Assembly: GCA_934317185.1 (NCBI GenBank)
Contig: CAKREJ010000024.1
Coordinates: forward strand, 1-18,799
From: an uncultured Anaerobutyricum sp.
Lineage (GTDB): Bacteria; Bacillota; Clostridia; Lachnospirales; Lachnospiraceae
Direction of reading: 5' to 3'
DNA length: 18,799 nt
In this document: in pieces, positions 7,499-15,693 of the stretch
How the letters are laid out: each line of letters starts with the position of its first letter
How positions within the stretch are numbered: the first letter of the stretch is position 1
The notes under the pieces: generated by a model
Told to the model about the DNA's origin: nothing
Database searches by the model: none
The model's input: the letters and a program-made list of their open reading frames with translations, nothing else
Position numbers and translations under genes: made by a program

Positions 7499-8359
7499 AT
7501 GAGTCAGAAAAATAAAGGGATTATCCTGATTATTACGTCAGCTTTTTTCTTTGCACTCATGAATATGATGGTTCGGCTTGCCGGAGATTTGCCATCCATT
7601 GAAAAAAGTTTTTTCCGTAATTTTGTTGCGGTGTTTTTTGCATTTTTTGCACTGAAAAGGTCGCATACCCCGATTCATGTACCAAAAGGACAATTAAAAA
7701 ATCTGGTCATGCGTTCTGTTTGTGGGACAGTTGGAATTTTGTGTAATTATTATGCGATTGATCATCTGATGCTTGCAGATGCTTCTATTTTGAATAAATT
7801 GTCTCCGTTTTTTGCGATTCTTTTTTCATTTATTTTATTAAAAGAAAAAGTCCATCCATTTGCAGCGTGTTGTGTGATCGTTGCGTTTCTGGGAAGCCTG
7901 TTCGTTATTAAGCCTGGGTTTGCTTCTGTGACGGCATTACCGGCTTTTGTTGGACTGCTTGGTGGAATGGGAGCGGGAATTGCCTATACTTATGTACGAA
8001 AGCTTGGAACAAACGGAGTGAAGGGACCATTTATCGTTCTTTTCTTCTCTGCATTTTCCTGTATTGTCACGCTTCCGTACCTTATATTTGATTTTCATCC
8101 GATGACACTTGCACAGTTTGGATGTCTGCTTCTTGCCGGTTTATTTGCAAGTGGGGGACAGTTCACTATTACTGCAGCATATACTTATGCACCGGCAGGA
8201 GAAATATCAATCTATGATTATTCACAGATTATTTTCTCAACGATCCTCGGATTTTTGTTTCTTAGACAGATACCGGATCTGTGGAGCTTTGTCGGATATG
8301 GAATCATTATTGCTGCTTCCATTGCGATGTTTTTGTTCAATAACCGAAAGAGAGCTTAG
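7499..8359 (+). CDS. EamA/DMT-family transporter
   Basis: A 286-residue integral membrane protein with about ten hydrophobic helices in two repeated five-helix halves, as in the drug/metabolite transporter superfamily. The first half contains NMMVRLAGDLPSIEKSFFRN and YYAIDHLMLADASILNKLSPFF; the second ends FLFLRQIPDLWSFVGYGIIIAA, which is the typical EamA end-of-repeat pattern (E-x-P-x3-G/F-x-G). The substrate cannot be inferred. A GAGGA ribosome binding site lies 8 nt before the ATG. It sits 19 nt behind the deacetylase gene, but no functional link between the two is obvious. The stop codon falls within the loop of a strong terminator. Confidence 0.88.
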   Translation: MSQKNKGIILIITSAFFFALMNMMVRLAGDLPSIEKSFFRNFVAVFFAFFALKRSHTPIHVPKGQLKNLVMRSVCGTVGILCNYYAIDHLMLADASILNKLSPFFAILFSFILLKEKVHPFAACCVIVAFLGSLFVIKPGFASVTALPAFVGLLGGMGAGIAYTYVRKLGTNGVKGPFIVLFFSAFSCIVTLPYLIFDFHPMTLAQFGCLLLAGLFASGGQFTITAAYTYAPAGEISIYDYSQIIFSTILGFLFLRQIPDLWSFVGYGIIIAASIAMFLFNNRKRA

Positions 8360-8470
8360 TCTCTCTTTCTTTTTTTGTTCTTTTACATGATTTTTGGCCT
8401 TTTCATAAATATCAAAAGCTTCCTGATAACGGGGGCTGTAATCATTGTGGTAACGACCTGTTTTTTTCAT
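8237..8470 (-). CDS. Candidate small basic protein, 77 residues, antisense to the end of the transporter gene
   Basis: The minus-strand frame starts at an ATG at 8470 with GGAG about 8 nt before it and runs 77 codons. The first half, KKTGRYHNDYSPRYQEAFDIYEKAKNHVKEQKKK, has a protein-like composition and normal codon use, and occupies a stretch (8378-8470) that no + strand gene uses. The second half is antisense to the last 123 nt of the transporter gene and to its terminator, so it may be an accidental extension. An earlier in-frame ATG at 8533 adds a hydrophobic stretch without a ribosome binding site and is not preferred. I recognise no family. If real, it is divergent from the blaI-type gene and shares a 276-nt intergenic region with it. 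Confidence 0.45.
   Translation of the reverse strand: MKKTGRYHNDYSPRYQEAFDIYEKAKNHVKEQKKKERLSSLSVIEQKHRNGSSNNDSISDKAPQIRYLSKKQKSEDR
8346..8376 (+). terminator. Terminator overlapping the transporter stop codon
   Basis: GAAAGAGAG (8346-8354) pairs perfectly with CTCTCTTTC (8361-8369) across a 6-nt loop containing the TAG stop, followed by seven T residues (8370-8376) and more T-rich sequence. The stem encodes the last residues of the transporter. Confidence 0.88.
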
Positions 8471-8545
8471 TATTAAATCTCCAATGTATTCTAAAAAGTT
8501 AAAATTTGTTATAAATAAAAACAAAAAGTACAATTATCTGTATAG

Positions 8546-8561
8546 ATAGTATCTTTACTAT
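8546..8561. promoter_or_regulatory. Palindrome in the blaI upstream region, possible operator
   Basis: ATAGTA (8546-8551) and TACTAT (8556-8561) form a perfect 6-bp inverted repeat within a longer imperfect A/T palindrome (8541-8567). It lies between the candidate minus-strand gene and the blaI-type gene. Operator function is a guess from position; it does not match the classical TACA-TA-TGTA BlaI site. Confidence 0.25.
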
Positions 8562-8664
8562 ACTATATTTTTAAATTTTTGTCTGTTTAAAACACTGTAA
8601 ACTTGTAACACGATGATTCTTGAGTGGAAGAATAAGTTTTGTTCGTTAAAAAAACAAAAATATC

Positions 8665-8693
8665 TTGCAAGAAGAGGATAGACATAGTATTAT
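8665..8693 (+). promoter_or_regulatory. Sigma-A-type promoter for the BlaI-family gene, with a start-site palindrome
   Basis: TTGCAA (8665-8670), a 17-nt spacer and TATTAT (8688-8693) are the same boxes and spacing as the groES promoter. Just downstream, ACCTTT-A-AAAGGT (8702-8714) is a perfect inverted repeat over the expected transcription start, a plausible autoregulatory site. Confidence 0.6.
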
Positions 8694-8746
8694 ATTTAGA
8701 TACCTTTAAAAGGTGTTATAAAACACATAGCAGGAGGGCAAGGTAC

Positions 8747-9124
8747 ATGAGTAGCCATTTGAGTAAGACTGAATATAAAATTATGGAATATTTTTGGTCT
8801 ACGGAGAAGAAGTATACATTTGGAGAGTTGATGAAGTATTTCAATGAAGAAGAAGGAAAAGAATGGAAGAAACAGACTCTGAATACTTTTTTAAGCCGTT
8901 TGATCGATAAAGGATTATTGGAAAGAAAAAAAGAAGGAACAAAGGCTTATTACAGTATGCGACTGACAAAGGCAGAGTTTAAGCAGTATAAAGCAAAGAC
9001 TATTCTTGAAGAAGATTATGAAGGAAAAATCAGTCACTTTATTGCTGCTTTGACAGGCAATAATGCGATTACCAATATAGATGAACAGGAGTTGCTTGAA
9101 TATATTCTGAATAAGAAGAGATAG
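8747..9124 (+). CDS. BlaI/MecI/CopY-family transcriptional repressor
   Basis: This 125-residue winged-helix repressor is of typical BlaI length. The N-terminal domain SKTEYKIMEYFWSTEKKYTFGELMKYF (from about residue 5) and KKQTLNTFLSRLIDKGLLERKKEGTKAYY (about 45-73) follow the BlaI/MecI pattern of recognition helix and wing. The C-terminal helices would form the dimer interface. The start at 8747 is chosen because AGGAGGG ends 8 nt upstream; the open frame extends back to 8639 but that extension is Lys/Arg-rich, unconserved and contains the likely promoter. No blaR1-type sensor protease or beta-lactamase gene is adjacent, so the repressor is an orphan here, and its regulon may be encoded elsewhere or be its own promoter. 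Metal-responsive CopY-type cysteines are absent. Confidence 0.9.
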   Translation: MSSHLSKTEYKIMEYFWSTEKKYTFGELMKYFNEEEGKEWKKQTLNTFLSRLIDKGLLERKKEGTKAYYSMRLTKAEFKQYKAKTILEEDYEGKISHFIAALTGNNAITNIDEQELLEYILNKKR

Positions 9125-9271
9125 CAGAGGAAAGAGGATTCGTCCCATGTGGCATAATATCCCGGCTGCCATCACAATTTAAAACAATAAGGCTGAGGCT
9201 TTCTGGAATTAGATTTGTAGAGAAAATTTCAGAAAATTGAGCATATTGTAATAAAATAAAGAAAGTGATAA

Positions 9272-9307
9272 AGTGTACTGTGTAACAACAGTATGCTTTT
9301 CTTTTTT
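9272..9307 (+). terminator. Rho-independent terminator between blaI and the small exported protein gene
   Basis: AGTGTACTGT (9272-9281) pairs with ACAGTATGCT (9288-9297) over 10 bp with two G-U pairs and a 6-nt loop, followed by TTTCTTTTTT. It lies about 150 nt after the blaI stop; the sequence between (9125-9271) holds no gene that I can support. Confidence 0.8.
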
Positions 9308-9384
9308 ATGAAACTTTTATTATAAAAACACATCTATATACAAAAAGAGATAAAGTATTTTGTTAAAATGCAGGAGGGGAATTT

Positions 9385-9735
9385 ATGTGGTTTAGGAAGA
9401 TGGGAGTTGGAATATTAATAGGCGTACTTTTATGTTCTACAATAGTTGAGGCAGGAGAAAGAGAGAGTGGCAAACCAGGAACAATATCAACAGTGGAGAA
9501 AATGTCTGAAGTTCCGCATAAAATATATGGAAAAAAGAAACACAGAAATAAAATATTAAAAATGCCCGGAAAGTTTAAGCTTCCACCGGATGTTCGAATA
9601 GGTGATATTATAAAGACGGAAAAAGGATATAGTCAAGTTGTTGATATTTTGGGAAATGGCAGAGTTCGACTCAGACCACTTAATAAAAAATATCACAGAA
9701 AACACAAAACAAGAGTAAAAAAGAGATATAATTAG
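9385..9735 (+). CDS. Small, very basic exported protein of unknown function
   Basis: This protein has 116 residues. The N-terminus (FRKMGVGILIGVLLCSTIVEA, about residues 3-23) looks like a signal peptide with a likely cleavage after VEA. The mature part is rich in Lys, Arg and His and poor in acidic residues. A central segment FKLPPDVRIGDIIKTEKGYSQVVDI...GNGRVRLRPL (about 67-102) could form a small beta fold, and the tail KKYHRKHKTRVKKRYN is strongly cationic. Such a charge pattern suggests binding to nucleic acid, teichoic acid or another polyanion at the cell surface, but I recognise no family and assign no function. AGGAGGGG lies about 6 nt before the ATG. A terminator lies upstream, so it is probably a single-gene unit; no clear -35/-10 pair is visible. 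Confidence 0.75.
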   Translation: MWFRKMGVGILIGVLLCSTIVEAGERESGKPGTISTVEKMSEVPHKIYGKKKHRNKILKMPGKFKLPPDVRIGDIIKTEKGYSQVVDILGNGRVRLRPLNKKYHRKHKTRVKKRYN

Positions 9736-9781
9736 AAAACAAGAGAAAATAAAAGATAAGATTAAATATATTCTAAATAAC

Positions 9782-9801
9782 AAAAAAATAAGCATTTTTT
9801 T
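9782..9801 (+). terminator. Weak A/T-only hairpin after the small exported protein gene
   Basis: AAAAAAAT (9782-9789) and ATTTTTTT (9794-9801) form a perfect 8-bp A/T stem with an AAGC loop and a T-rich 3' arm. It could act as a weak bidirectional terminator just before the groES promoter. Confidence 0.35.
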
Positions 9802-9804
9802 AAC

Positions 9805-9833
9805 TTGCAATTATAAAAGAAAAAACATATTAT
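9805..9833 (+). promoter_or_regulatory. Sigma-A promoter of the groESL operon
   Basis: TTGCAA (9805-9810), a 17-nt spacer and TATTAT (9828-9833) lie immediately upstream of the CIRCE operator, placing the expected start near 9840. Confidence 0.8.
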
Positions 9834-9845
9834 AGGTATTAGTGA

Positions 9846-9872
9846 TTAGCACTCAAATCTGACGAGTGCTAA
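9846..9872. promoter_or_regulatory. CIRCE operator, HrcA binding site
   Basis: A perfect match to the consensus: TTAGCACTC (9846-9854), a 9-nt spacer and GAGTGCTAA (9864-9872). It sits at the start of the groES leader, where HrcA represses transcription until heat stress titrates GroEL. The hrcA gene is not in this window. Confidence 0.97.
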
Positions 9873-9933
9873 CAAAACAAAATCAGAGAGATAACAGATT
9901 TACAATTAATTTTAAATTAGGAGGCATTATATT

Positions 9934-10206
9934 ATGAAGTTAGTACCATTAGCAGACAGAGTTGTATTAAAACAGCTGGAGGCAGAAACAAAAACAAAGA
10001 CCGGTATTATTCTTACTAGCTCCGCACAGGAAAAACCACAGGAAGCAGAAGTTGTTGCTGTAGGTCCTGGAACAGATGACGTTAAAATGGAAGTAGCAGT
10101 TGGACAGAAAGTAATCTATTCTAAATATGCAGGAACAAATGTTAAGATGGAAGAAGAAGAGTATATTATCGTAAAACAGAGCGATATTCTTGCAATCGTA
10201 GAATAA
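9934..10206 (+). CDS. groES: Co-chaperonin GroES (Cpn10)
   Basis: This 90-residue co-chaperonin caps the GroEL ring. It opens MKLVPLADRVVLKQLEAETKTKTGIIL, with the mobile loop that docks to GroEL (about residues 17-32, ETKTKTGIILTSSAQ), followed by AEVVAVGPG and the C-terminal YIIVKQSDILAIVE strand. It is slightly shorter than the usual 94-97 residues, with a compact roof loop, but no core segment is missing. TAGGAGG lies about 10 nt before the ATG. It is the first gene of the CIRCE-controlled operon, followed by groEL after 185 nt, a longer gap than usual. Confidence 0.97.
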   Translation: MKLVPLADRVVLKQLEAETKTKTGIILTSSAQEKPQEAEVVAVGPGTDDVKMEVAVGQKVIYSKYAGTNVKMEEEEYIIVKQSDILAIVE

Positions 10207-10222
10207 TTTAGATTTAAACCAG

Positions 10223-12017
<1,795 letters not shown>

Positions 12018-12075
12018 TCAACAATTTTTGAGGAATCTTTCTCTTACTAATTTTATTAATATAAGAAATTGAAAC

Positions 12076-12171
12076 GTACAGTATCGTATATGTAAAGATA
12101 GTCATGAGGAGAAGATGCTTAAACGCACTTTACTTATTGTGACGTTGCAGTTGCGATACTGTACTTTTTTT
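12076..12171 (+). terminator. Long, branched terminator structure after groEL
   Basis: The outer arms GTACAGTATCG (12076-12086) and CGATACTGTAC (12154-12164) are perfectly complementary over 11 bp and are followed by seven T residues. They enclose 67 nt, far longer than a normal terminator loop. Inside, GTAAAG (12092-12097) is complementary to CTTTAC (12128-12133), and GTCATG (12101-12106) can pair with TGTGAC (12138-12143); these two inner stems cross each other. Termination is well supported; any further function of the insert is inference. Confidence 0.75.
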
Positions 12172-12215
12172 GATTCCCACGTTCACTCAAATCAAAATAT
12201 TATTTTTAGAGGTTT

Positions 12216-12226
12216 TGTGCTATAAT
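12216..12226 (+). promoter_or_regulatory. Extended -10 promoter for the CNNM-ktrAB operon
   Basis: TGTG (12216-12219), one base, then a perfect TATAAT (12221-12226) fits the TRTGnTATAAT extended -10 form. No good -35 is seen. The start is expected near 12233, giving a leader of about 107 nt. Confidence 0.65.
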
Positions 12227-12242
12227 AGGTTTTACTAATGTG

Positions 12243-12290
12243 CCCTTGGAATCTTCTTATAAATCTTCTTAAATATAAGTAAGTGAAGGG
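12243..12290 (+). promoter_or_regulatory. Hairpin-forming leader of the CNNM gene with a 10-nt direct repeat
   Basis: CCCTT (12243-12247) pairs with AAGGG (12286-12290) and CTTATA (12256-12261) with TATAAG (12274-12279). The strand also has AATCTTCTTA twice (12250-12259 and 12262-12271). It lies entirely in the predicted leader. I do not recognise a known riboswitch. Confidence 0.35.
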
Positions 12291-12339
12291 AAGACTCTAA
12301 GAGTATATACTACATACATGGAGGTTTTTTTTAGAAAAA

Positions 12340-13668
12340 ATGGTTGGTATAATAATATTACAGATTATATTAATTACATTGAATGCGATTTTTTCAAGTG
12401 CAGAGATTTCCGTAATTTCTATGAATGAAACAAAGATAAAGCAGATGGCAGAGGAAGGTGACCGGCGGGCACAAAAGGCGGTACTCCTTCTTGAAAAACC
12501 GGCAAAGTTTCTTGAGACGATACAGGCGGCTGTAACATTTGCGGGACTGCTCAGCGGTGCTTTTGTAGCTGTATATTTTGCAGAGTTCGTAAAGAATATA
12601 GTGTTGGAAATGCTTATAGGAAAGCTTGCTGTTTCGGAACAGATTGTTTATGGGATTTTGGTTGTTGTGATTACGTTGATTCTTACATATGTGAATCTGT
12701 TGTTTGGAGAGATTTTGCCGAAAAGAGTGGCGATGAGCAAGTCAGAGGATGATGCATTTAAAATGGCAGGAATCCTGTTTTTTGCTGCGAAGCTTTTTGC
12801 ACCACTTGCAGGACTACTTAGTTTTTCTTCTAACATTTTTCTGCGAATCATAGGTATTAATCCAGAGGAAGAGCAGGAAGTAGTTACAGAAGAAGAAATT
12901 CGTATGATGCTTGCAGAGGGAAAAGAGCAGGGTACGATTCAGAATGAAGAGAGTAAGCTGATTCAGAATGTCTTTGAATTTAATGATACAACAGCAGAAC
13001 AGGTCAGCACGAGACGGAGAGATCTGGTTTGTTTAAACCTTGAAGATGATGCACAGGAGTGGGAAAAGACAATCAGAGAATGTCGTTTTTCACATTTTCC
13101 GATTATTGACTCGAATCAGGAAGATGTCGTAGGAATTCTTGATACAAAAGATTATTTTCGTTCCGAAGATAAGTCGAAGGAATGTGTAATGAAGAATGCA
13201 GTGGATGAGCCATATTTTGTACCGGAGAATATGAAGGCCAATGTACTGTTTGCACATATGAAGAAGGTCAGAATCTATTTTGCGGTTGTGCTTGATGAGT
13301 ATGGTGGAATGAGTGGTATTGTAACTTTGCATGATCTGGTAGAAGCTTTAGTTGGGGAGCTTGAAGAAGAAGAGATGCCGGCAAAACCGGAAGATATTAA
13401 AAAAATAAAAGAGAATGTCTGGAGAATTCAGGGGTGTGCACAGCTTGATGAAGTATCGGAGGCTCTTGATGTACCGTTTCCGGAAGTATTTGATACTTTC
13501 AGTGGTTTTGTGTGGGACGCAATCGGAAGAGTTCCGGCAGAAGGAGAAAAGTTTTCTCTGGAAGTGAATGATTTAAAGATAGATGTAAAAAATATTACGA
13601 ATCATATGGTAGACTATGCAATTGTGCGCAAGGTTAAGAAAAGAGGAAGCGATGAAGCGGATATTTAA
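12340..13668 (+). CDS. CNNM/CorC-type hemolysin-family transporter (DUF21, CBS pair, CorC_HlyC)
   Basis: This 442-residue protein has an N-terminal DUF21/CNNM membrane domain of about four helices (residues 2-180), with LNAIFSSAEISVISMN and the conserved LLFGEILPKRVAMSKSE. Two CBS domains follow (about 205-330; HFPIIDSNQEDVVGILDTKDYF and VVLDEYGGMSGIVTLHDLVEALVGEL), then a CorC_HlyC domain (about 350-435). Relatives act in Mg2+ efflux or divalent cation tolerance rather than as true hemolysins; the ion here is inferred. GGAGG (12320-12324) lies 15 nt before the ATG, unusually far, and the spacer is eight T followed by AGAAAAA, which can fold back. No alternative in-frame start exists closer to it. 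The last 17 nt overlap ktrB, implying translational coupling. Confidence 0.9.
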   Translation: MVGIIILQIILITLNAIFSSAEISVISMNETKIKQMAEEGDRRAQKAVLLLEKPAKFLETIQAAVTFAGLLSGAFVAVYFAEFVKNIVLEMLIGKLAVSEQIVYGILVVVITLILTYVNLLFGEILPKRVAMSKSEDDAFKMAGILFFAAKLFAPLAGLLSFSSNIFLRIIGINPEEEQEVVTEEEIRMMLAEGKEQGTIQNEESKLIQNVFEFNDTTAEQVSTRRRDLVCLNLEDDAQEWEKTIRECRFSHFPIIDSNQEDVVGILDTKDYFRSEDKSKECVMKNAVDEPYFVPENMKANVLFAHMKKVRIYFAVVLDEYGGMSGIVTLHDLVEALVGELEEEEMPAKPEDIKKIKENVWRIQGCAQLDEVSEALDVPFPEVFDTFSGFVWDAIGRVPAEGEKFSLEVNDLKIDVKNITNHMVDYAIVRKVKKRGSDEADI

Positions 13669-14959
13669 TTTATTAAAAAAGCAGAGTCCAAGCCGGATTA
13701 TTGCATTAGGATTTGGTGTGGTGATTCTGACGGGAGCAATGCTGTTGATGATGCCTTTTTCTCTGAAAGAAGGAGTGAAGCTTTCTTTTCTTAATGCGTT
13801 GTTTACCTCAACGAGTGCAGTTTGTGTTACGGGGCTTGTTGTAGTAGATACTGCAGACAGCTTTACAGCAATCGGGCAGATGGTTGTTGCGGCTTTAATA
13901 CAGATTGGCGGCCTGGGAATCGCATCTGTTGGTGTCGGTCTGATTATCGCAGCCGGTAAGAGAGTAAGTATTAAAAGCCGTCTGATGGTAAAAGAGGCGT
14001 TAAATGTTGACACATACGGAGGAATGGTACGTTTAGTCAGGGTTGTTCTTGCTATCACAATTGGATTTGAGGCAGTAGGAGCGATTGTAAGTTTTTTTGT
14101 ATTTCGGAAAGACTATGCCCCATTGCGTGCAGTAGGAATAAGCATTTTTCATTCGATTGCCGCATTTAATAATGCCGGCTTTGATAATCTTGGAGGGATG
14201 CATAATCTGATTCCGTACAAAGATAATATTTTACTAAATATAACAACAGATATTTTAGTCATTGCCGGAGGTCTTGGATTTCTTGTTCTTGTAGATATTG
14301 TAAAGCAAAAACGTTTTAAGAAGCTCTGCTTACATTCTAAAGTTGCTATTTCTATGACAGCAGTGCTTTTGTTTGGTGGAATGTTCGTTTTAAAGGCAAC
14401 AGAAAAAAATATCACATGGATGGGTGCGTTTTTCCAGAGTATGACAACGAGAACAGCGGGATTTTCTACTTATGATATTGGAAGCTTTTCAAAAGCAGGC
14501 TTGTTTGCTATGTGTGTTCTTATGTTTATCGGTGCTTCTCCCGGTTCAACAGGAGGCGGTGTAAAGACAACTACAGTATTTGTCATGGTGCAGGCTTTGA
14601 AATGCTTAGGAAAGAAAAAGTCGGCACATGCTTTCCGGCGCAGTATATCCGATGAAAATATTTCAAAGGCATTTATGATTACGGTATTATATGTCGGCAT
14701 TTTGTGTGTTGCTACATTTTTGATATGTATATTTGAGCCGGAATACGATTTTATACAGCTTATTTTTGAAGTGACCTCTGCATTTAGTACAGCAGGACTT
14801 TCTACAGGGATTACACCGGAGCTTGGAATTGCCGCAAGAATACTTATAATCCTGTTAATGTTTACCGGACGAGTTGGAGCATTTACTCTTCTTTCTGTAT
14901 GGAGTAAAGATACGACACCGAATGCAAGATATTCTGAAGAAATGATTTCGATTGGATAG
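13652..14959 (+). CDS. ktrB: KtrB/TrkH-family potassium channel subunit
   Basis: This 435-residue membrane protein has the four M-P-M repeats of the KtrB/TrkH family. The four selectivity-filter P-loops are visible: TSTSAVCVTGL (about 52-62), AAFNNAGFDN, SMTTRTAGFS and VTSAFSTAGLSTG, each with its central glycine. A gating-loop segment with small residues, GASPGSTGGGVKTTT, follows the third repeat. The length fits KtrB better than the longer TrkH. It should form the ion-conducting dimer gated by KtrA, whose gene is 16 nt downstream. The ATG at 13652 is chosen because AGAGGAAG lies close upstream and the basic N-terminus matches KtrB; the frame is open back to 13616. It begins inside the last codons of the CNNM gene. 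Confidence 0.93.
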   Translation: MKRIFNLLKKQSPSRIIALGFGVVILTGAMLLMMPFSLKEGVKLSFLNALFTSTSAVCVTGLVVVDTADSFTAIGQMVVAALIQIGGLGIASVGVGLIIAAGKRVSIKSRLMVKEALNVDTYGGMVRLVRVVLAITIGFEAVGAIVSFFVFRKDYAPLRAVGISIFHSIAAFNNAGFDNLGGMHNLIPYKDNILLNITTDILVIAGGLGFLVLVDIVKQKRFKKLCLHSKVAISMTAVLLFGGMFVLKATEKNITWMGAFFQSMTTRTAGFSTYDIGSFSKAGLFAMCVLMFIGASPGSTGGGVKTTTVFVMVQALKCLGKKKSAHAFRRSISDENISKAFMITVLYVGILCVATFLICIFEPEYDFIQLIFEVTSAFSTAGLSTGITPELGIAARILIILLMFTGRVGAFTLLSVWSKDTTPNARYSEEMISIG

Positions 14960-14975
14960 AAGAAAGGATGTAGAG

Positions 14976-15638
14976 ATGAAGAAGAATCGTGGAGCAGCCT
15001 ATGGCGTGATTGGACTTGGACGTTTTGGAACCGCACTTGCGATCGCACTTGCACAGGCAGGAAAAGAAGTTATCGCAGTTGACAGAAGCGAAGAAAAAAT
15101 TAAAAATATCCGTCGTTATACGGACTATGCTTTTGTGGCAGAAAGTTTGGGAATGGATACGTTAAGAGAAATAGGAATCCAGAATTGTGATGTTGCGATT
15201 GTTTGCATTGGGGAAAAGGTTGATGTCAGTATTTTAACAACAATGTCTGCATTAGAACTTGGTGTACCGCAGGTTATCGCAAAAGCGACCAGTGAGGAAC
15301 AGGGAGCGGTATTAAAGAAGCTTGGAGCACAGGTGGTTTATCCGGAACGAGATATGGCACTTCGACTTGGGAAAAAATTAATATCTGATAATTTTCTTGA
15401 TTTTGTTTCTTTAAGTAATAATATAGAAATTCGCCAGATTCCGGTTGGGAAAAACCTAATCGGCAAAAGTGTGCAGGAATCAGAAATTCGTCGAAGATAC
15501 AAATTAAATATTATAGCGTTGGAAAATAGTTCAGACACGAATATTGAAATTATGCCGGATTATCATTTTAAACATAATGATATTATTGTGGTTATTGGAA
15601 AAACAGAAAATATGGATAAATTTGAAAAGGAAAATTAG
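14976..15638 (+). CDS. ktrA: KtrA/TrkA-family regulatory subunit of the potassium channel
   Basis: This 220-residue cytoplasmic protein has an RCK_N Rossmann domain (about 8-130) with GLGRFG at residues 13-18 and the strand-2 acidic residue Asp36 (VIAVDRSEEK), which fits nucleotide or NAD binding, then an RCK_C domain (about 140-220, IEIRQIPVGKNLIGKSVQES...DIIVVIGKTENMDKFE). KtrA octamer rings gate the KtrB dimer in response to ATP/ADP and, in Firmicutes, often c-di-AMP bound by the RCK_C domain; the last point is family knowledge, not visible here. The start at 14976 is preferred to 14952 because AAAGGA lies 7 nt upstream. It follows ktrB by 16 nt. No strong terminator follows. Confidence 0.93.
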   Translation: MKKNRGAAYGVIGLGRFGTALAIALAQAGKEVIAVDRSEEKIKNIRRYTDYAFVAESLGMDTLREIGIQNCDVAIVCIGEKVDVSILTTMSALELGVPQVIAKATSEEQGAVLKKLGAQVVYPERDMALRLGKKLISDNFLDFVSLSNNIEIRQIPVGKNLIGKSVQESEIRRRYKLNIIALENSSDTNIEIMPDYHFKHNDIIVVIGKTENMDKFEKEN

Positions 15639-15648
15639 TCTGGATATT

Positions 15649-15678
15649 TTGAGAAGGATGCTTTAACATAGTTATAGA
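15649..15678 (+). promoter_or_regulatory. Possible promoter upstream of repeat copy 2
   Basis: TTGAGA (15649-15654), an 18-nt spacer and TATAGA (15673-15678) would start transcription near 15685, placing repeat copy 2 at the 5' end of the transcript. Both boxes are imperfect. Confidence 0.35.
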
Positions 15679-15693
15679 AGGTTGCTAACGGAT

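Noticed and set aside
8109..8390. Second + strand reading frame inside the transporter gene
   Set aside because: It is a shadow of the transporter in another frame with no ribosome binding site or recognisable protein.
8639..8746. N-terminal extension of the BlaI-family protein
   Set aside because: The extension covers the -35/-10 promoter and the strong AGGAGGG site, and is not part of the family.
9148..9183. Tiny 11-codon reading frame after blaI
   Set aside because: It is too short to judge and has only a weak, distant purine stretch before it.
12233..12300. Known manganese (yybP-ykoY) or magnesium (M-box) riboswitch in the CNNM leader
   Set aside because: The conserved bases of these riboswitches are not recognisable and the leader is too short for an M-box.
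13573..15054. Long minus-strand open frames opposite ktrB
   Set aside because: They arise from the hydrophobic codon pattern of ktrB read in reverse; no start signals or recognisable domains.
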